33,744 nt of DNA, taken from contig SCNS01000033.1 of the NCBI GenBank assembly GCA_005503215.1, positions 1-33,744 of the forward strand, written 5' to 3'. The position numbers and the translations under genes were made by a program. This stretch comes from Sphingomonadaceae bacterium 3R27C6. Lineage in GTDB: Bacteria; Pseudomonadota; Alphaproteobacteria; Sphingomonadales; Sphingomonadaceae. Below the pieces are notes generated by a model. The model ran no database searches. It had not been told where the DNA came from and saw only the letters and a list, made by a program, of their open reading frames with translations. Below, piece by piece: positions 32,409-33,744 of the stretch. Position 1 is the stretch's first letter; each line of letters opens with the position of its first letter.

Positions 32409-33671
32409 ATGAACAGCGCTCCGACACTGCAGTTAGGCCTGCGCGCCAATTTGCCCCAGTTCCTTCTTCTCGTTCTGGTGAATGCATTCGTCGGAGGCAT
32501 GGTCGGGATCGAAAGGAGCATTCTGCCCGAGCTCGCGCAACAGGAGTTCGGGCTTGCCGAGCGAAGGGCAATTCTCTCCTTCATCGCGGTCTTCGGCGTA
32601 ACCAAGGCGGCGGCCAACTATTTTGCGGGAAGATTAGGAGATCGCTGGGGCCGAAAGCCGGTTTTGATTGCCGGATGGCTTATCGCCGTCCCCGTTCCTT
32701 TTCTACTGATGTGGGCCCCCACCTGGGGCTGGATTATCGTTGCCAATGTCTTTCTCGGTGTCAGCCAGGGTCTGACCTGGTCCACCGCCGTCATCATGAA
32801 AATCGACCTTGCGGGTCCGCGAAACCGCGGCCTGGCAATGGGACTGAATGAATTCGCAGGCTACTTCGCGGTGGCCATCGCGGCGTGGTCAACTGGTTAC
32901 ATCGCAGCTCGATATGGCCTGCGGCCCGAACCTTTCTACCTTGGAATCATCTTTGTGATCTTTGGCGTCGTGTTGTCGGCATTCCTGGTCAAGGAAACCA
33001 AAAGCCACGCGGCACACGAAGCGTCGATCGCAACTTCGCCGCCCCAAGCCCTCTCAAATGCAGCGATTTTTCAACTGACCACATGGAAGGACAAGAACCT
33101 CTCTTCCGCGACTCAGGCCGGGTTCGTTAACAATCTGAACGATGGCCTGGCATGGGGACTGTTCCCGCTCATTTTCGCAGCCGCCGGACTAGGTCTCGAC
33201 GCGATCGGAGTCTTGGCGGGCCTTTATCCGGCGGTGTGGGGCCTAAGCCAGCTTATCACGGGCGGGCTCTCCGACAGATGGGGCCGAAAGTGGCTCATTG
33301 CCTCCGGGATGTGGCTCCAAGCCGTCGGCATCATCACGATCGCACTGTGGTGGTCCTATGCGGGCTTCGCGACCGGGGCCGTCCTCCTCGGCGTGGGAAC
33401 GGCGATGGTATATCCCACTCTCCTCGCTTCGATCGGAGACGTGGCGCATCCCTCCTGGCGAGCTTCAGCGATAGGGGTCTATCGTCTTTGGCGCGACCTT
33501 GGTTATGCAGCAGGTGCAATCATAGCGGGAGTGGTTGCAGACCTTTTCGGGCTCGGCAGCGCGGCGCTCGTTGTTGCCGGCCTGACATTCCTTTCGGGCA
33601 CACTCGTAGCCGGCCGCATGACCGAAACCAGGTGTCCGTCGTCAGAACATTTGGCACAACTCGCGGCGTAA
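32409..33671 (+). CDS. MFS transporter, 12 transmembrane segments
   Basis: A 420-residue major facilitator. Motif A is present after TM2 (GRLGDRWGRKPVLI) and in the matching place of the second half (GGLSDRWGRKWLI). A long loop rich in Ala, Ser and Lys divides the halves near residue 205-230, containing SPPQALSNAAIFQLTTWKD. Hydrophobic helices alternate normally through both halves. ATG 32409 has GAGGAA 9 nt upstream; an in-frame ATG at 32346 precedes it without a ribosome site. Substrate is not predictable from the sequence. It lacks overlap with neighbours and may be a separate transcription unit. Confidence 0.9.
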   Translation: MNSAPTLQLGLRANLPQFLLLVLVNAFVGGMVGIERSILPELAQQEFGLAERRAILSFIAVFGVTKAAANYFAGRLGDRWGRKPVLIAGWLIAVPVPFLLMWAPTWGWIIVANVFLGVSQGLTWSTAVIMKIDLAGPRNRGLAMGLNEFAGYFAVAIAAWSTGYIAARYGLRPEPFYLGIIFVIFGVVLSAFLVKETKSHAAHEASIATSPPQALSNAAIFQLTTWKDKNLSSATQAGFVNNLNDGLAWGLFPLIFAAAGLGLDAIGVLAGLYPAVWGLSQLITGGLSDRWGRKWLIASGMWLQAVGIITIALWWSYAGFATGAVLLGVGTAMVYPTLLASIGDVAHPSWRASAIGVYRLWRDLGYAAGAIIAGVVADLFGLGSAALVVAGLTFLSGTLVAGRMTETRCPSSEHLAQLAA

Positions 33672-33711
33672 ATTAGCGGAGTGCGGGCCTCGTCAGGGGC
33701 TGGATTTTAAG

Positions 33712-33739
33712 CGGCGAGCTTGCGGTGTTGCAAGCGCCG
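33712..33739 (+). terminator. Hairpin downstream of the MFS gene
   Basis: CGGC (33712-33715), a GA bulge, GCTTGC (33718-33723), loop GGTGTT, GCAAGC (33730-33735) and GCCG (33736-33739) pair to a 10-bp stem. It lies 40 nt after the MFS stop. No T-run follows before the window ends, so it could be a terminator, an mRNA-stabilising stem or part of a repeat that continues outside. Confidence 0.3.
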
Positions 33740-33744
33740 ATATT

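Noticed and set aside
33672..33744. Another insertion-sequence end at the right edge
   Set aside because: A short open minus-strand frame and a hairpin are visible, but 73 nt give no recognisable transposase motif or inverted repeat; left unassigned.

Overview
The window is GC-rich, densely packed and strongly operonic. Its gene content (DUF3422 protein, alginate-export-type porin, BigR/SqrR-type persulfide sensor, NodT-type RND export) suggests an alphaproteobacterium, most likely a sphingomonad. That placement is an inference from protein style, not a database result. No tRNA, rRNA or CRISPR array was seen.

Layout, left to right. (1) 1-2806, minus strand: an operon lnt - DsbA-like oxidoreductase - SoxB/5'-nucleotidase-like gene. 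The last gene is cut in its first third and joined to the 3' part of an IS3-family transposase gene, so the left edge is a rearrangement scar. (2) 3055-8816, plus strand: a three-gene RND efflux operon (permease, adaptor, outer-membrane lipoprotein) whose genes overlap each other. Its 3' end overlaps the convergent neighbour by 119 bp. (3) 18217 back to 8698, minus strand: a seven-gene, almost entirely translationally coupled operon encoding a periplasmic 5'-nucleotidase, an outer-membrane porin, cbb3 oxidase subunit I with a CcoS-like N-terminus, CcoO, a membrane-anchored triheme cytochrome c, a TsdA-like diheme cytochrome c and a CcoI-like copper P-type ATPase. (4) 18457-19683, plus strand: a DUF3422 membrane protein. 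(5) 24959 back to 19813, minus strand: a periplasmic thiol-redox operon (TlpA-like with a membrane domain, DsbA-like, DsbD/ScsB-like, AcfC-like binding protein, DsrE-like protein). (6) 25045-27053, plus strand: an OmpR-family response regulator and a QseC/TctE-like sensor kinase. (7) 31464 back to 27175, minus strand: a sulfide/persulfide operon (BigR/SqrR-type repressor, persulfide-dioxygenase-like metallo-beta-lactamase protein, two half-size YeeE/YedE transporters, DUF442 protein, SulP anion permease). (8) 31830-33671, plus strand: a DoxX-like membrane protein and an MFS transporter.

How the parts may work together. Most genes concern reduced sulfur, thiol redox or the respiratory disposal of electrons. 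Region 7 should sense persulfide, import or move sulfur compounds, oxidise persulfide to sulfite and move the resulting anion. Region 5 should handle periplasmic disulfides and possibly an oxyanion ligand. Region 3 pairs a thiosulfate-dehydrogenase-like cytochrome with a high-affinity oxidase and its copper pump, which could make a compact sulfur-to-oxygen electron chain.

The main cross-region signal is a direct repeat of TAAG/CTTAAG cores spaced 11 bp. It occurs beside the two-component genes (24983-25022), between the oxidase operon and DUF3422 (18263-18279), and ahead of the RND operon (2962-2978). This suggests that the local response regulator links regions 2, 3, 4, 5 and 6. A separate palindromic CATTAG/CTAATG operator sits on the predicted bigR promoter.
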